Assembly (NCBI GenBank): GCA_001795115.1
Contig: MGNI01000034.1
Span: forward strand, 1-11,514
From: Chloroflexi bacterium RBG_16_48_8
GTDB lineage: Bacteria > Chloroflexota > Anaerolineae > Anaerolineales > E44-bin32
Reading direction: 5' to 3'
DNA: 11,514 nucleotides
This document shows positions 1 through 7,644 of the stretch, one piece after another. Numbering within the stretch: position 1 is the stretch's first letter; each line of letters starts with the position of its first letter. The position numbers were made by a program, and so were the translations under genes. Under the pieces are notes generated by a model that saw nothing but the letters and a program-made list of their open reading frames with translations, was not told where the DNA came from and did no database searches.

Positions 1-144
1 TTTTGATAAAATGAGTTGCCTGAATGGCGGTTTGCTTAAGTGATTGGCTAGGTTTTACGTTCGCTGTTTGTCAAATTACTTCCGGCCAATCACCTGGAAT
101 AGATAGATCACCTAACCTTCTTATACAAGGGAGATCACTGAACA
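1..144. other. Upstream non-coding region with 9-bp inverted repeat
   Basis: No convincing gene lies here. A short open stretch in frame 2 ends at a TGA at 41-43 and could be the tail of a gene to the left, but too little is visible to judge. The arms GTGATTGGC (40-48) and GCCAATCAC (85-93) form a perfect 9-bp inverted repeat with centres about 45 bp apart. ATCACCT occurs at 89-95 and 107-113, and ATCACT at 134-139. TTGTCA at 68-73 could be a -35 box, but no good -10 sits at the right distance, so I do not call a promoter. AAGGGAG ahead of the first gene, about 11 nt from its ATG, is the likely ribosome binding site. Confidence 0.4.
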
Positions 145-813
145 ATGTCGACATACTTACCAGTTACCCACCATATCACTCTCTTAAGACATGGAAAATC
201 ACAAGCCAATGAGCAAAATGTCCTTCAAGGTCAAATGGATTCTCCACTTTCACCAGAAGGCATCCACCAATCTCGAGCTCTTGGAGAATATTGGCTTTCT
301 CAGAGTATAACTTTTGATAGGATCATAAGCAGCCCGCTTGGACGTGCGTATGAAACAGCTCGCATTCTCTCTGAACTTCTATCTATTCCGATTGAGCTCG
401 ATGATCATTGGATGGAGCGCGAATTCGGTGAAGCCGAGGGATTGCTTTATGAGGAAATCTTTTCAAGATTTAAAGAACTCCCTCCGCGATCGATCTATGA
501 ACCAGCTTACGAAAGCGGTGAGAGCGATTGGGATTTATATATCCGCGCTGCAAAAGCTGTTCAGATATTAATTTACAGACCAGCCGGGCAGTATCTTGTT
601 GTCTCGCACGGATCCATTATTAATTACGCTATCTATTCGATTATCGGAATCACACCTCAACCCTCCAATCATCGCTTAAGATTCCGTTTCAACAATACAG
701 GCTATTCAGAGTTGGAATACAACGCTGAAGATCAGAAATGGACGATCCAATCTCATAACCGTACTTACCATCTTGATTACCTCCATAAGAGTAATGATCT
801 CCCATCAGAATAA
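145..813 (+). CDS. Histidine phosphatase family protein (phosphoglycerate mutase-like)
   Basis: A 222-residue cytosolic enzyme of the histidine phosphatase superfamily (branch 1). These proteins transfer phosphate through a phospho-histidine and act on sugar phosphates, nucleotides, cofactor precursors or phosphoproteins. The RHG signature is at residues 15-17 with His16 as the expected nucleophile. SSPLGRAYETA (62-72) carries the conserved Arg67. The MEREFGEAEG segment (90-99) supplies the acidic proton donor, and VVSHGSIIN (152-160) carries the second catalytic His155. The length fits a small phosphatase. The exact substrate cannot be read from the sequence; phosphoglycerate mutase-like and CobC-like members share these motifs. 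ATG at 145 follows a purine-rich AAGGGAG at a rather long spacing. The amidohydrolase starts 39 bases downstream on the same strand, so the two are probably co-transcribed. Confidence 0.92.
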   Translation: MSTYLPVTHHITLLRHGKSQANEQNVLQGQMDSPLSPEGIHQSRALGEYWLSQSITFDRIISSPLGRAYETARILSELLSIPIELDDHWMEREFGEAEGLLYEEIFSRFKELPPRSIYEPAYESGESDWDLYIRAAKAVQILIYRPAGQYLVVSHGSIINYAIYSIIGITPQPSNHRLRFRFNNTGYSELEYNAEDQKWTIQSHNRTYHLDYLHKSNDLPSE

Positions 814-852
814 CCATGGCTTCTATAAAAATGAATTTCCGAGGTTAAATCA

Positions 853-2457
853 ATGCTTCAATACGTATCTCCTTCGACGATCCTTATCAATGGCAACATC
901 TATCTTTTTGACGATCCCTTCACCCAGGTCGACAGCCTTGCTATTACCAATGGGAAGATTATTGCCGTTGGCTCAGATCGAGACCTCATGACATTTCATA
1001 CGCATTCTACAGAGGTTATTGACCTGCAAGGTCGCACAGTTATTCCAGGTCTTACAGATGCTCATGTTCATATTAAGAGCATGGCTCGCCGGTTAACGAT
1101 GATCGATTGTGAGACAGAGACATTGGATGAATGCCTGGATCGAATAAAGTCCAAGGTTAAAGAAACCCGACCAGGTATGTGGATCCTGGGACGTGGTTGG
1201 AACCAAAATCTTTGGGGTCGCTTTGGTACTAGAAATGATCTTGACGCCTTAACAAGCCAACATCCCATCTATCTTATTGCTAAATCAGGCCATGCCGCAT
1301 GGGTCAATTCTCTAGCATTGTCCCTGTCTGACATTACCGATACGAACACCTCAGTTGAGGGTGGTCTGATACAACTTGGTTCTGATGGAAAGCCCAATGG
1401 AGTATTATTTGGAAATGCGATTAAACTCGCATCGGCGTTTGTACCAGATATGACGAACACGGCACTCATTCAAAGCATCTTAATCGTTCAACATCAACTT
1501 TGGTCCATGGGTTTAACTGGTTTCCATGACTTCGATGGTCCTGACGCCTTTGTAGCACTGCAACACCTGCACGATGAGCACAACCTAGGTATGCGTGTTG
1601 TCAAGAATATCCCCCTCGATCAACTCGAGAACGCAATTGAAGTAGGCCTACGAACTGGCTTTGGGAATGAATGGCTGCGAATAGGACATATCAAAATTTT
1701 TGCAGATGGTGCTTTGGGACCACAAACTGCTGCTATGGTTGAACCCTATGCAGGAAGAGAGGATTACAAAGGTATTCTATTGGTGAATACCAAAGATTTA
1801 ACGGACCTCATCTTTCATGCTGCTAAACATGATCTGGCTGTGAGCATCCACGCTATCGGGGATCAAGCCAATCAGATTGTTCTAGACGCTTTTGAAAATA
1901 TCAGAAATGAGGAGATCTCATCCAAGCTTCCCCATTTGCGACACCGCATTGAACATCTCCAATTGTTGCACCCAGATGATCTGCATCGACCAGCCTCCTT
2001 GAGGATCATCGCCTCTATGCAACCAATCCATGCCACATCCGATATGGTTATGGCAGATCGACATTGGGGTGATAGAACCCGCTACAGTTATGCATGGAGA
2101 AGTCAATTGGATTCTGGTAACACCCTTGCTTTTGGTTCGGATGCACCTATAGAAAGCCCTAATCCATTCCTGGGTTTACACGCGGCGGTTACTCGTCGCA
2201 GACTAGATGGATCTCCCGGAAATGATGGTTGGATACCCGAAGAGAGAATCACACTGCGAGAAGCTTTCATGGCCTACACCAGAGGACCTGCTTTCGCAGC
2301 TGGCATGGAAAAGCGATTGGGCTCCTTACTTCCGGGTTATTTCGCTGATCTAATTATCCTTGCAGAAGATCCCTTTAAATGTCCCCCAGACAGACTTCCC
2401 GACATTTCACCTCTTGCTACAATGGTTGGTGGAGATTGGAAAATTCGAAAATTCTGA
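853..2457 (+). CDS. Amidohydrolase family protein, YtcJ-like (Amidohydro_3)
   Basis: A 534-residue metal-dependent hydrolase of the amidohydrolase superfamily, closest in architecture to YtcJ and N-substituted formamide deformylase-like enzymes. An N-terminal beta-sandwich segment leads into the metal-binding HxH (His71 and His73, in DAHVH). Further along are Lys281 in the KIFADGALG motif typical of this subfamily, His333 in SIHAIGD, His368 in RIEH and Asp430 in FGSDAPIE; these are the expected metal-ligand and catalytic positions. The C-terminus (SLLPGYFADLIIL, 491-503) closes the small beta domain. No signal peptide is evident, so it is probably cytosolic. Substrate is unknown: the family cleaves varied amide or C-N bonds. 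It is not HutI, which is about 400 residues and differs in motifs, despite hutH lying elsewhere in the window. The start is supported by GAGG at 841-844, 8 nt before the ATG. Confidence 0.92.
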   Translation: MLQYVSPSTILINGNIYLFDDPFTQVDSLAITNGKIIAVGSDRDLMTFHTHSTEVIDLQGRTVIPGLTDAHVHIKSMARRLTMIDCETETLDECLDRIKSKVKETRPGMWILGRGWNQNLWGRFGTRNDLDALTSQHPIYLIAKSGHAAWVNSLALSLSDITDTNTSVEGGLIQLGSDGKPNGVLFGNAIKLASAFVPDMTNTALIQSILIVQHQLWSMGLTGFHDFDGPDAFVALQHLHDEHNLGMRVVKNIPLDQLENAIEVGLRTGFGNEWLRIGHIKIFADGALGPQTAAMVEPYAGREDYKGILLVNTKDLTDLIFHAAKHDLAVSIHAIGDQANQIVLDAFENIRNEEISSKLPHLRHRIEHLQLLHPDDLHRPASLRIIASMQPIHATSDMVMADRHWGDRTRYSYAWRSQLDSGNTLAFGSDAPIESPNPFLGLHAAVTRRRLDGSPGNDGWIPEERITLREAFMAYTRGPAFAAGMEKRLGSLLPGYFADLIILAEDPFKCPPDRLPDISPLATMVGGDWKIRKF

Positions 2458-2468
2458 AATGAACCCCA

Positions 2469-4364
2469 CTATCTTAGTAATCTCCTGACATCACCTTGAC
2501 GCACTGTCATCCCGATGGAATCAAGGTGCTCCATCAGAGCAAGGGCATATTTACGAGAAGTATTAAATAAATCTCTCACTTCAGCAACAGATAAGGTGTT
2601 GTCTTTCTGTAATCTATCTCGAATCTTCTGCAGCATTAACTCGTAGCTAGACTTCCGATAGACGACATCCGATGATACCTGAATCACCTCTTCACTTTCA
2701 GCCAAATAAGCATACAAATCTTCTCCCAAAAAAGATATACTCTCTTTTACAGAAGGTGTGCTATATGGAGCTTGATCAAACTTCTGCAACAATAACTCAA
2801 TGTCCCTCTGTTGGTTTTCATTTAAAATAGGCTTAAAATTGCTTATTGCCACTTTCGACCCAATTTCATCAATTTCTTCTGCCTCACCTAGTTCTCTAAG
2901 TAACAGCGAGAACACAGGCCCATCAAGTTTTGAGCGACTCTTAATCTCCTCCCTGGACATGCCGAATTTCAATGGATTGGCTGAGTGAAATTGTTCTAAA
3001 GTCGAAAGAATTTCGGACGATATTCTCTCCTTGACGACCTTATGAGCGACATACAGGTCTGTTCCAAGGTTGAGTTTATCATTCCCAAACGTTGTGATCT
3101 CCCCTCTCGTTTTCAACTCTTCAATCGCGATGACGGCATCCTTCTCACTCAGGCCTGCCCTTTCGATTGCGGTGTTCATTTTCATAGGTCCATAAAGGAT
3201 GAGGGACTGTGCCAAAATCTCTCCAGGTGTTCCAAGTAGAACCTGTTCCAACCTATTCAATACTTCCTGATCCCTGCGTCTATGTCTGCCTCTTGGATGA
3301 GGATCAGCAACATACCCCCCACCTAAAGTTACTCCTGGAGACGGTCTCCGAAGGATATAATGATCCTGGCGTGCTGCTACGATAGGTTCCTCCAACACAA
3401 GCTGAAGCCATCCTTCTTGGCCTGGCTTAATGCTTTCTGCCCCTAATACCCGGACACGAGCCATTTGCTGTGCGGCACCGATAAAGACTTTTACCTCTTG
3501 ATCGTGTTTCAAAGGAGCTCCAACTCCAGATAGATGTCTGTAATGGACATCTATTAAATTTGTCGAGGAGAATTGCCCGGGCAAGGTGACTACATCTCCC
3601 CTTGCAAGATCCTTCACATCAATGCCCGTAAGATTTACCGCGGTTCGACTACCTGGGATAACAGTATCTACTTTTGTCTTATGGGTTTGAAGACCTCGAA
3701 TTCTAGCTTTCAACTTCTTTGGCAGCACTTCCACTTCTTGTCCTACCGATAAAGTTCCGTCGATAAGTGTCCCAGTTACAACAGTCCCGAAACCTGATAT
3801 TGTGAAAGCTCTGTCAATGGATAATCTTGGTTTTCTAAAATCAGGTCGAGGCTTCAAGTTTTTAATAAGTGTAGCGATTTGATTTTTAAGATTTTCTAAA
3901 CCTTCCCCAGTTCTTCCGGATACAGGAACGATCGTTGCTTTTGAAAGTGACGTACCTATCAGAAGGTTCTCTAGGTCCTCGATCACTAAGTCCAGCCACT
4001 GCCGATCATCGATCAGATCCATTTTTGTTAGAACTACGATCGCATGCTCTACTTGCAAGAGATCTAAAATGGCAAGATGCTCTCGAGTTTGCGGCATAAC
4101 GCCTTCATCAACTGCAACCACAAACAGAGCTGCGTCTATAGCCCCTATTCCTGCCAACATGTTATCAATAAAATCTCGATGCCCGGGTACATCAATAAAA
4201 CCGATCTCTTCTCCATCCGGCAAAGTCATCCAAGCAAACCCCAGGTCGATCGTCATCTGGCGCTCTTGTTCCTCGCGGAGTCGGTCGGGATTGATCCCCG
4301 TCAATGCCCAAATCAGCGCAGATTTTCCATGATCAACATGTCCTGCAGTTCCGATAACTCTCAT
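2469..4364 (-). CDS. selB: Selenocysteine-specific translation elongation factor SelB
   Basis: SelB is the GTPase that delivers selenocysteinyl-tRNA to in-frame UGA codons by binding the SECIS hairpin of selenoprotein mRNAs. The 631-residue length is usual. The G1 loop GHVDHGKS is at residues 8-15, the switch I segment TIDLGFA at 38-44, G3 DVPGH at 58-62, G4 TKMD at 113-116 and G5-like VSG at 148-150. The domain II signature DRAFTISGFGTVVTGT runs from 184 to 199. The C-terminal third has the size and helix-rich character of the winged-helix repeats that bind SECIS RNA, ending in a basic tail. Gln36 in ERQMTIDLG replaces the Gly common in the RGxTI of other translational GTPases. The gene is last in a five-gene minus-strand operon, 42 bases after the coiled-coil gene. 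Its Shine-Dalgarno is weak (AAGG about 10 nt away). No selA, selD, tRNA-Sec or selenoprotein is in the window. Confidence 0.96.
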   Translation of the reverse strand: MRVIGTAGHVDHGKSALIWALTGINPDRLREEQERQMTIDLGFAWMTLPDGEEIGFIDVPGHRDFIDNMLAGIGAIDAALFVVAVDEGVMPQTREHLAILDLLQVEHAIVVLTKMDLIDDRQWLDLVIEDLENLLIGTSLSKATIVPVSGRTGEGLENLKNQIATLIKNLKPRPDFRKPRLSIDRAFTISGFGTVVTGTLIDGTLSVGQEVEVLPKKLKARIRGLQTHKTKVDTVIPGSRTAVNLTGIDVKDLARGDVVTLPGQFSSTNLIDVHYRHLSGVGAPLKHDQEVKVFIGAAQQMARVRVLGAESIKPGQEGWLQLVLEEPIVAARQDHYILRRPSPGVTLGGGYVADPHPRGRHRRRDQEVLNRLEQVLLGTPGEILAQSLILYGPMKMNTAIERAGLSEKDAVIAIEELKTRGEITTFGNDKLNLGTDLYVAHKVVKERISSEILSTLEQFHSANPLKFGMSREEIKSRSKLDGPVFSLLLRELGEAEEIDEIGSKVAISNFKPILNENQQRDIELLLQKFDQAPYSTPSVKESISFLGEDLYAYLAESEEVIQVSSDVVYRKSSYELMLQKIRDRLQKDNTLSVAEVRDLFNTSRKYALALMEHLDSIGMTVRQGDVRRLLR

Positions 4365-4406
4365 TTATCCAGCCTTAAAAGTAATCCTGTGCTTTCGTTA
4401 TTCCCT

Positions 4407-5585
4407 TCACCGGACTTCGCTTACTCGCTTGTTAATTTCATCCGCCCAGACTTTAACTGTATTAAGCAAATCGATCACTCGGTTCTGACTCTTCTCAGCT
4501 AATTCTTGCAAGGATTCCAACCCTTCGTTTAATTGGTCATTCACCACCTGCAATTCCGCAGTGATCTTATCGTGAATTCGGCTGTGCTCGCGCCACATTT
4601 CATCGTTTGTGAGCTTGTAGGTATTCCAACGCTTTTGTTCATCAGCTTGAAAACTGGACCATTCCTGTTTAATTCGTTCCTCTCCAATACGCTGCATCTC
4701 ACTGATTTCTGTAATCCTGCGCTCGAGTCGATCGATAAGCTTATCAAGATCTGACCGAGTTTTGCTTAATGCACGATAGTTTTCATCATATTTATGGATC
4801 TTTTCATCAACCTCGATGGCTTTCTTCTGGAAGTCTTCAAACTTCACTTGCCATTCCTTCCAATTCTTCTCGAATTCCACCATCCGTAATTCTTGCTTTT
4901 CCTCCCACAATGTGTAAATATCTCTACGTTCGGCTTCACTGGTTGCGATATCTTCTATTCGTGTTTCCGTCCTACGAATTCGATCCTCAAGTGAATCCTG
5001 TTTCCCCCGAACAGTGTCGAGTTTTAACCTGAGTTCTGTTGATTCCGATTGCAGGTCGGCTATCCTTCTGGTATCGATTTTTTTGCTTTCTTCGATTGTA
5101 TGCAAAGCGCGTGATTGTTCATCAGATTTGTTGATCATTGATTCAAGCTTTTCATCAATCTGAGCTATCCCTCGTGCCAACCTAGTTTCTTCCAGTTTAC
5201 GAGCCTCCAATGATTCTTTTATCTGGTCAAATTCCTGAAATTTCACCTTCATTTGAGAAACAGATTTTGCAATCGCTTCGTAGTCAAGTTTCCTTAGGTC
5301 CTCTATGTGATGTTGTTTCTCTGCATATAGCTGTTGAGAATCTGCAAGTCTCTTGGAGAAATCATCTCTTTGCTTTCCCAGAACATCATCAAACTGCCGG
5401 ATCTGAGAGGCAACAGCAGATAAACGTATGACTTCGCTGGATAATTCCTTAATTTGCCTTTCCTGTTTTTCAACACCTTTTAACGCTTCTTCCAATCTCC
5501 CCTCCATGAGGTTGATAAGATCAGCTTCTTTTCGACGTTGTTCGTCTAACCAACTTAATCTTTTCTCGATCTGATCCGGCTTCAT
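4407..5585 (-). CDS. Predicted coiled-coil protein of unknown function
   Basis: A soluble 392-residue protein that I cannot assign to a named family. Almost its whole length is charged and rich in Glu, Lys, Arg, Gln and Leu with heptad-like spacing and few Gly or Pro. It is therefore predicted to be one long, possibly broken, alpha-helical coiled coil. There is no signal peptide or membrane segment. A tryptophan-rich stretch (roughly residues 225-245, with WEEKQE and WKEWQ) and a second one near 310-335 interrupt the heptads. The ATG at 5585 is well supported by GGAGG (plus-strand positions 5594-5598) with 8-nt spacing. It lies 50 bases after the NuoN-like gene and 42 bases before selB in the same direction. 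The context suggests a cytoplasmic or peripheral structural partner of the membrane trio, but that is inference only; an SMC-like or scaffold role is equally possible. Confidence 0.85.
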   Translation of the reverse strand: MKPDQIEKRLSWLDEQRRKEADLINLMEGRLEEALKGVEKQERQIKELSSEVIRLSAVASQIRQFDDVLGKQRDDFSKRLADSQQLYAEKQHHIEDLRKLDYEAIAKSVSQMKVKFQEFDQIKESLEARKLEETRLARGIAQIDEKLESMINKSDEQSRALHTIEESKKIDTRRIADLQSESTELRLKLDTVRGKQDSLEDRIRRTETRIEDIATSEAERRDIYTLWEEKQELRMVEFEKNWKEWQVKFEDFQKKAIEVDEKIHKYDENYRALSKTRSDLDKLIDRLERRITEISEMQRIGEERIKQEWSSFQADEQKRWNTYKLTNDEMWREHSRIHDKITAELQVVNDQLNEGLESLQELAEKSQNRVIDLLNTVKVWADEINKRVSEVR

Positions 5586-5599
5586 ATTAACATCCTCCG

Positions 5600-5639
5600 A
5601 TAGGATCTATTCTGAAAATAATTCCAAATCAGATCCTAT
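5600..5639 (-). repeat. 9-bp inverted repeat between the NuoN-like and coiled-coil genes
   Basis: ATAGGATCT (5600-5608) and AGATCCTAT (5631-5639) are perfect reverse complements separated by 22 bases. The right arm includes the stop codon of the NuoN-like gene, and the left arm lies just upstream of the Shine-Dalgarno of the coiled-coil gene. In the transcript this would be a 9-bp hairpin. No U-run follows it on the minus strand, so it is not a typical intrinsic terminator. It could be an mRNA processing or stabilising hairpin, or an operator. The repeat itself is certain; its function is not. Confidence 0.5.
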
Positions 5640-7033
5640 AGCATGGGTAAATTGATACCCTCAAGTGCTGTTATGATCCACGGAAAGAACAGTTGTGGGA
5701 AAATCCCAAGGACAATTGTAAGAAGGATCCCCCCTCTCAGAAAGATTCTCTCTTTCCAATCGGAAATTTCAAGGCAGATTCCTTGTTTTCTTAAGAGAAG
5801 TGCCATTGCACTTCGGATCGTTGCAATACTGAGAATTCCCATCGATCCCACAATTGCCATCCATGCATATGGATCCAGAGATGCAATAAGAGATAGAAGA
5901 CCCCATCTTCCAGGAAACCCAGCAGTTAGTGGAAAACCCGCCAGTGAAAGTAGACCTACAAGTATTGCGGCTGAGGCCAGTGGCGAAAGGACGATTTCAG
6001 TCTGATGAAGTTCATCTTCCGGTAGCTGACTACTTTTCCACACTTGCATAAGTCCCTGTGAAAGACACGCCATACTGATCACCCTTGCGCCTGTTAATCC
6101 GAGTGCCAATTGAAATCCATCCCTGCTGCCCAAACCCAAAGCAACTAGCATCACACCCAAGTCGGAGATAAACGCATAGCTCGCCATCTTTTGAAGATCC
6201 TTCTGTAGTACCGTCCATAAAGCGCTTACCAACGCCATCGTTGCTCCAATGCTCCGGATGAATGGGAAAAGCATTTCATTTTCATTCAGCCAGGTGAAAT
6301 TGGTGATGAAACGTACAATGAAGAAAAGCGCCGCTCCCTGCAGTACAACTGCTACAAATGTCCATGTGAAGGGATGGTTTTCTTCGGCTGTTATTGGAAG
6401 CCAAGCATGAAAAGGCGGGACGGAAATCAGTATGGTAAATCCAAATATCAGAAGCAGTGACAACATTGAATTTATCCCATCTATCTCCATACCTACATTG
6501 CCCGTATCAATGCACCATCCCACAAGAAGGATCGCCAAGGTTGCTAAAGTATAAAGTGAAAGCAATCGTAATCCACCTCTGGATCGACCTGGTTGTCTTG
6601 AGGATAGGATTAGCGTTGATCCTATAACAGCTAATTCGATGAATATGGCTGCAAATAAAAATGGATTAATCAATAATGAAGCCGCAATAAGACCCAAAAC
6701 CCCCATTCCTAGAGAATAAAACATCCGTACAGGTCGAGCAGTCCATGCTCCTGCCAGGATAAAACCTCCAGCCAAAAATGTATAACTAATGGACGCCTTG
6801 TTGATTGGATTTAGTAAAAAGGATCTGCCCAGAATTTGCCACGTGCCATCAAAACGTATAGAAAGGCTCATTACAGAGAGTGCCTCATCGAGGGGAATGT
6901 AAAAAACGAAAATCGCAATGATGACGGAAAAAATCCCCGCTATGCTCCCTGATAAGAAGTGCTTTCTCCTCGTTAACCCAAGGATAACCATCGCCACACC
7001 TGTCATCAAAAAAATCAGGAGCGGCGCCTTCAC
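5636..7033 (-). CDS. NuoN/HyfB-like proton-conducting membrane transporter subunit
   Basis: A 465-residue integral membrane protein with about 12-14 predicted transmembrane helices, related to the antiporter-like subunits of complex I (NuoN), Mrp antiporters and hydrogenase-4. Recognisable landmarks are FIEL (Glu133, matching the conserved TM5 glutamate), VPPFHAWLP (205-213), QKDLQKMASYAFISDLG (277-293, the QxDxKxxxAYSSIxxxG motif) and AGFPLTAGF (365-373). Several positions that are usually lysine in pumping subunits differ: Gln232 in VVLQGAA, Arg317 in LTGARV, and Arg376 in GFPGRW. Whether it moves protons, Na+ or nothing is therefore open. GTG at 7033 is the start, with GGAGG 7 nt upstream (plus positions 7041-7045). 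The GTGA sequence overlaps the stop of the preceding gene by 4 bases, implying translational coupling. Confidence 0.85.
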   Translation of the reverse strand: MKAPLLIFLMTGVAMVILGLTRRKHFLSGSIAGIFSVIIAIFVFYIPLDEALSVMSLSIRFDGTWQILGRSFLLNPINKASISYTFLAGGFILAGAWTARPVRMFYSLGMGVLGLIAASLLINPFLFAAIFIELAVIGSTLILSSRQPGRSRGGLRLLSLYTLATLAILLVGWCIDTGNVGMEIDGINSMLSLLLIFGFTILISVPPFHAWLPITAEENHPFTWTFVAVVLQGAALFFIVRFITNFTWLNENEMLFPFIRSIGATMALVSALWTVLQKDLQKMASYAFISDLGVMLVALGLGSRDGFQLALGLTGARVISMACLSQGLMQVWKSSQLPEDELHQTEIVLSPLASAAILVGLLSLAGFPLTAGFPGRWGLLSLIASLDPYAWMAIVGSMGILSIATIRSAMALLLRKQGICLEISDWKERIFLRGGILLTIVLGIFPQLFFPWIITALEGINLPML

Positions 7034-7644
7034 TCTGAGACCTCCCGATCTCCATGTTCTTTCACGTCTATGCTAATGATGCTAACCACTAATGCTATTC
7101 CAATATGAATGGATGCCATAAGAGCCATTACTGCCAATGAAGGCTCTAATGCACTGTAGAGGATCTCAAATCCGCTTATGACAATAAGCAAGCCCATCCC
7201 AACTCCTATTGGATCCTCAGTTAATCCGATCTGGAGAATTCCCAATCCAATCAATAAGAGTGTACTAGCAACACTCACCTTTCGGATACCAAGCAAATCG
7301 ATTAATGAAAATTGTCCAATGCCTATGGCACTCGTACTTATCATTAAGACAGCGATCATCCTAAAAACCCAGCCTGTCGGCAGCGCTCCAACTCTCGTAA
7401 GTGCCCTATACCTATCTTTTTGAGCAATTGTAATTCCTATGACCAGGCAAGCTACCCATCCTGCAGCCAATTTGATGATGGATATGTTAAGGGGTATAGT
7501 CAGGGATATCAGACCAGTCACGCAGACATATTGAAGAACCAGCATTCCTAATCGCAATCTAAGATCGTCACTCACAATGATAATCCCAGCAGTTATTCCT
7601 GAAAGGATTGTCGCGATTGGCGCCAGATATTCAGTGCTATTCAT
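7030..7644 (-). CDS. HyfE/NuoK-like small membrane subunit
   Basis: A 204-residue hydrophobic protein with about 6-7 transmembrane helices. Its size, and the C-terminal GFEILYSALEPSL (158-170) with membrane-region Glu160 and Glu167, resemble HyfE/MrpC/NuoK-type subunits, which carry buried glutamates in this fold. The assignment rests on this pattern and on its place between two antiporter-like genes rather than on a clear signature. The start is set at the ATG whose first bases overlap the upstream stop in an ATGA quartet (7641-7644). The frame stays open 18 codons further upstream, but that would overlap the preceding gene and has no better ribosome site. The 3' end overlaps the GTG start of the next gene by 4 bases. 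Such tight coupling suggests the three membrane proteins are made together as one complex. Confidence 0.78.
   Translation of the reverse strand: MNSTEYLAPIATILSGITAGIIIVSDDLRLRLGMLVLQYVCVTGLISLTIPLNISIIKLAAGWVACLVIGITIAQKDRYRALTRVGALPTGWVFRMIAVLMISTSAIGIGQFSLIDLLGIRKVSVASTLLLIGLGILQIGLTEDPIGVGMGLLIVISGFEILYSALEPSLAVMALMASIHIGIALVVSIISIDVKEHGDREVSE

Noticed and set aside
853..2457. Imidazolonepropionase HutI, because hutH is in the window
   Set aside because: Length and motifs (KIFADGALG, SIHAIGD) are those of YtcJ-type amidohydrolases, and the gene is 7 kb from hutH in a different unit.
2458..2468. Bidirectional terminator between the convergent genes
   Set aside because: Only 11 bases separate the stops and no stem with a T-run is visible in or around them.
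4069..4502. Plus-strand open frames opposite selB
   Set aside because: They are shadows of the strongly conserved SelB GTPase domain, with no family resemblance of their own.
7641..7643. In-frame UGA selenocysteine codon joining membrane genes, suggested by SelB nearby
   Set aside because: The stop overlaps the next gene's start in a different frame, so the genes are separate. No selenoprotein candidate was seen in the window.
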